Positions 52,869 to 54,570 of a stretch of DNA of 54,570 nucleotides are shown here, piece by piece. The notes under the pieces were generated by a model. It ran no database searches and was not told the origin of the DNA. It saw only the letters and a program-made list of their open reading frames with translations. Origin of the DNA: Planctomycetota bacterium (GTDB lineage Bacteria; Planctomycetota; Phycisphaerae; Phycisphaerales; UBA1924). The stretch lies in contig CAUJHH010000062.1 of the NCBI GenBank assembly GCA_963204725.1, positions 1 through 54,570 on the forward strand. Reading direction: 5' to 3'. Each line of letters begins with the position of its first letter. Positions within the stretch are counted from its first letter, which is position 1. Made by a program: the position numbers and the translations under genes.

Positions 52869-54191
52869 ATGGCATCCGTCTGCTTCTACTTCCAGGTCCA
52901 CCAGCCCTACCGCCTCCGCCGCTACTCGGTCTTCGATGCGGACCCCTTCTACTTCGACAACCTGAAGAACCAGACCATCGCCAACAAGGTCGCCGACAAG
53001 TGCTACCGCCCCGCGACCGCGCTCATCCTCGACCTCGTCAAGCGCCACAAGGGCAACTTCCGCGTCGCCTACTCCATCACCGGCGTCGCGCTCGACCAGT
53101 TGCAGGCCTGGTGCCCCGATGTCATCGACCTCTTCAAAGAGCTCGCCGACACCGGCTGCTGCGAGTTCATCGGCGAGACCTACTACCACTCCCTCTCCTT
53201 CATCTACTCGCGTGAAGAGTTCACCCGCCAGGTCGACATGCACACCAAGCGGATCCAGGACCTCTTCGGCCAGACGCCCACCTTCTTCCGCAACACCGAG
53301 CTCATCTACAACAACGAGCTCGCCCAGCACGTCTCCGAGATGAAAGACGCCAAGGGCAACCCCCGCTTCCACGGCATCATCTGCGAAGGCGCCGACCACA
53401 AGCTCGGCTCACGCTCACCCAACTACATCTACGCACCCCCCGCCCACATGGTCTCCGGACCCGGCCGCGAGGGCCGACCCTTCTCCGTCCTCCTCAAAAA
53501 CTACCGCCTCTCCGACGACATCGCCTTCCGCTTCTCCAACCGCGGCTGGGCCGAGTGGCCCCTCTCCGCCGAGCGCTTCGCCCAGTGGGTCAACCAGATC
53601 AACGGCGATGGCTACCTCTGCAACCTCTTCATGGACTACGAAACCTTCGGCGAGCACCAGTGGGCCGACACCGGCATCTTCCAGTTCCTGGAAAAACTCC
53701 CCGAAGCCGTCTTCGACGTCGCCAAGAAACCCGACGGCACCACCGAAAACCACTTCATCACGCCCAGCATGGCCGCCAGACAGTTCGACCCCGTCGGCGT
53801 CTACGACGTCCACGAGTACATCTCATGGGCCGACACCGAGCGCGACCTCACCGCCTGGCGCGGCAACGCCATGCAGACAAACGCACTCGACGACACCTAC
53901 CGCCTCGAAGCCGCCATCAAGCAACGCCTCGCCGCGGCACAAAAGTCCGGCAACCCCGCCCAACTCGCCCAGGCCGAGTACCTCCTCGAAGACTGGCGCA
54001 AGCTCACCACCTCCGACCACTTCTACTACATGTGCACCAAGTACTGGGCCGACGGCGACGTCCACAAGTACTTCTCGCCGTACGACTCCCCCTACGACGC
54101 CTACATCAACTTCATGAACACGCTGGATAATGTGAGGACGAGGATTGCGGGGCTGGGGATAGCACAAAGGCCCCCTGCGATCTCTACCTAA
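52869..54191 (+). CDS. Glycoside hydrolase family 57-type enzyme
   Basis: 440 residues from ATG 52869. GH57 signatures: FYFQVHQPYRLRRYS (His11 near the active site); region 3 FHGIICEGADHKL (Glu173 as candidate nucleophile); region 4 NLFMDYETFGEHQW (Asp256 as candidate acid/base). GH57 enzymes act on alpha-glucans (alpha-amylase, 4-alpha-glucanotransferase, branching enzyme). No signal peptide is seen, so a cytoplasmic role in glycogen or storage glucan metabolism is likely. The ATG has AAGGGG 9 bases upstream. Confidence 0.92.
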   Translation: MASVCFYFQVHQPYRLRRYSVFDADPFYFDNLKNQTIANKVADKCYRPATALILDLVKRHKGNFRVAYSITGVALDQLQAWCPDVIDLFKELADTGCCEFIGETYYHSLSFIYSREEFTRQVDMHTKRIQDLFGQTPTFFRNTELIYNNELAQHVSEMKDAKGNPRFHGIICEGADHKLGSRSPNYIYAPPAHMVSGPGREGRPFSVLLKNYRLSDDIAFRFSNRGWAEWPLSAERFAQWVNQINGDGYLCNLFMDYETFGEHQWADTGIFQFLEKLPEAVFDVAKKPDGTTENHFITPSMAARQFDPVGVYDVHEYISWADTERDLTAWRGNAMQTNALDDTYRLEAAIKQRLAAAQKSGNPAQLAQAEYLLEDWRKLTTSDHFYYMCTKYWADGDVHKYFSPYDSPYDAYINFMNTLDNVRTRIAGLGIAQRPPAIST

Positions 54192-54222
54192 GACAGTTCC
54201 CCTTACAGGTTCGAGCAAAGCG

Positions 54223-54456
54223 ATGCCCAAGCGGAAGCGAGTGCCAGACACCGTCCAGGCAGACATCTTGACTGCATGCAAGCGTAGATGTTGCTTATGC
54301 TATTATCTAGACAACAATACGGATGAAGCGATTGGACAGATCGCACATATTGACCATAATCCGTCCAATAACTTAGAGGACAACCTTGTGTGGTTGTGTC
54401 TAAAGCATCACAACGCCTACGACTCGACCACTAGAGCATTCTCACTCATCGCGTAG
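54223..54456 (+). CDS. HNH endonuclease-like protein, C-terminally truncated by an insertion
   Basis: 77 residues as read. The zinc/HNH signature is CKRRCCLCYYLD ... GQIAHIDHNPSNNLEDNLVWLCLKHHNAYDS; this is a compact HNH domain. The base composition is far below the GC content of the neighbours, indicating transfer. Reading on after YDSTTR enters a sequence that on the other strand encodes a transposase end, so the last residues and stop come from inserted DNA; the frame is probably a broken gene. The true junction is near 54431, where a TA dinucleotide (54432-54433) occurs. Confidence 0.7.
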   Translation: MPKRKRVPDTVQADILTACKRRCCLCYYLDNNTDEAIGQIAHIDHNPSNNLEDNLVWLCLKHHNAYDSTTRAFSLIA

Positions 54457-54570
54457 CGTGTATCCGCAGTGTTTGAAGCAGTGAGCGGCGTCCTGGGAGG
54501 TGACCTGATCCAGAACGGTCTGCATGGCGGCCCAGAGGGCGTCACGGGTCCTGCACGCCATCGACCGCAG
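54432..54570 (-). mobile_element. Right-edge part of an IS630-type element
   Basis: The minus strand from 54570 to the stop at 54442 encodes a transposase C-terminus. IS630-family elements insert at TA; the CTAGAG at 54431-54436 fits an end with a TA target. Only this end lies in the window, so the inverted repeats cannot be checked. Confidence 0.6.
54442..54570 (-). CDS. IS630-family transposase, C-terminal fragment (cut by window end)
   Basis: 42 codons and a TGA, open at the right edge. The reading is RTRDALWAAMQTVLDQVT followed by SQDAAHCFKHCGY, closely resembling the conserved IS630-family end (ALWRAM....D.VTP.DA..CF.HCGY). It is too short for an ordinary gene search and overlaps the HNH frame in the opposite direction. 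Confidence 0.7.
   Translation of the reverse strand: MRSMACRTRDALWAAMQTVLDQVTSQDAAHCFKHCGYTLRDE

Noticed and set aside
1..54570. CRISPR array, rRNA or tRNA genes
   Set aside because: No regularly spaced direct repeats with unique spacers and no cloverleaf or rRNA signature was seen; the only tandem array is the coding 33-bp repeat.

Overview
The window (GC-rich, by eye about 65 % or more) reads as a chromosomal segment of a planctomycete, most likely class Phycisphaerae. The pointers are three secreted proteins ending in a PAP-hydrophobic-Arg-rich (PEP-CTERM-type) tail, two pilin-like proteins with an FSLIE/FTLIE leader of the planctomycete H-X9-DG/DUF1559 kind, a CPxC-YNLRGL zinc-ribbon membrane protein, and a dockerin-bearing secreted protein. 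The organism assignment is inference; there is no rRNA in the window.

Layout. 1-5.4 kb: end of a heavy-metal P-type ATPase with a clear terminator, then glnS, a PfkB sugar kinase, a SAM methyltransferase and a glutamine amidotransferase on the plus strand. 5.4-9.7 kb: an unknown protein, an HhH-GPD DNA glycosylase, a sulfotransferase-like protein, a pilin-like protein and a Gly-rich membrane-anchored protein; a fold-back intergenic repeat closes this section. 9.9-19.0 kb is a long minus-strand run: DUF167, an MntR-like regulator, a STAS protein, a sulfotransferase-like protein, DUF502, hpf-ptsN-ptsH, a DUF3313-like lipoprotein, a LolA-like protein and a TPR/metallopeptidase. 19.2-22 kb: a secreted TIGR03790-like dockerin protein facing an orphan DNA methyltransferase. 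21.9-26.3 kb: a CMP-sugar synthetase-like gene translationally coupled to a 1,242-residue three-part fusion (Maf/DUF115, SpsF-like nucleotidyltransferase, and what looks like a radical SAM domain that has lost its cysteines). 26.5-29.3 kb: two membrane proteins, one with thirteen 11-residue repeats, separated by two adjacent strong hairpins. 29.3-42.3 kb: a hydrolase coupled to glycyl-tRNA synthetase, two PEP-CTERM proteins, an EEP-fold membrane protein, GDP-L-fucose synthase, a pilin-like protein, a tandem pair of secreted paralogues and an unknown protein. 42.4-51.4 kb is rich in sulfur metabolism: a sulfotransferase, ATP sulfurylase, APS kinase, PAP phosphatase and an SLC13-type transporter with RCK_C domains, interrupted by a DUF2335 two-gene insert and by an ArsR/SRPBCC pair with a paired operator. 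51.7-54.2 kb: a sugar-nucleotide epimerase and a GH57 enzyme. The right edge has a low-GC HNH gene cut by an IS630-type element.

How the genes work together (inference): sulfate uptake, PAPS synthesis, PAPS-dependent transfer and PAP recycling lie close together and share the window with GDP-fucose synthesis, a sugar-nucleotide epimerase, a CMP-sugar synthetase and a Maf-type glycosyltransferase fusion. The most economical reading is a chromosome region biased towards making, sulfating and attaching surface glycans. The most unusual items are the Maf/SpsF/degenerate radical SAM fusion, the DUF2335 insert that shares an ATGA junction with cysQ, and the paired TGCAAC-N6-GTTGCA operators.
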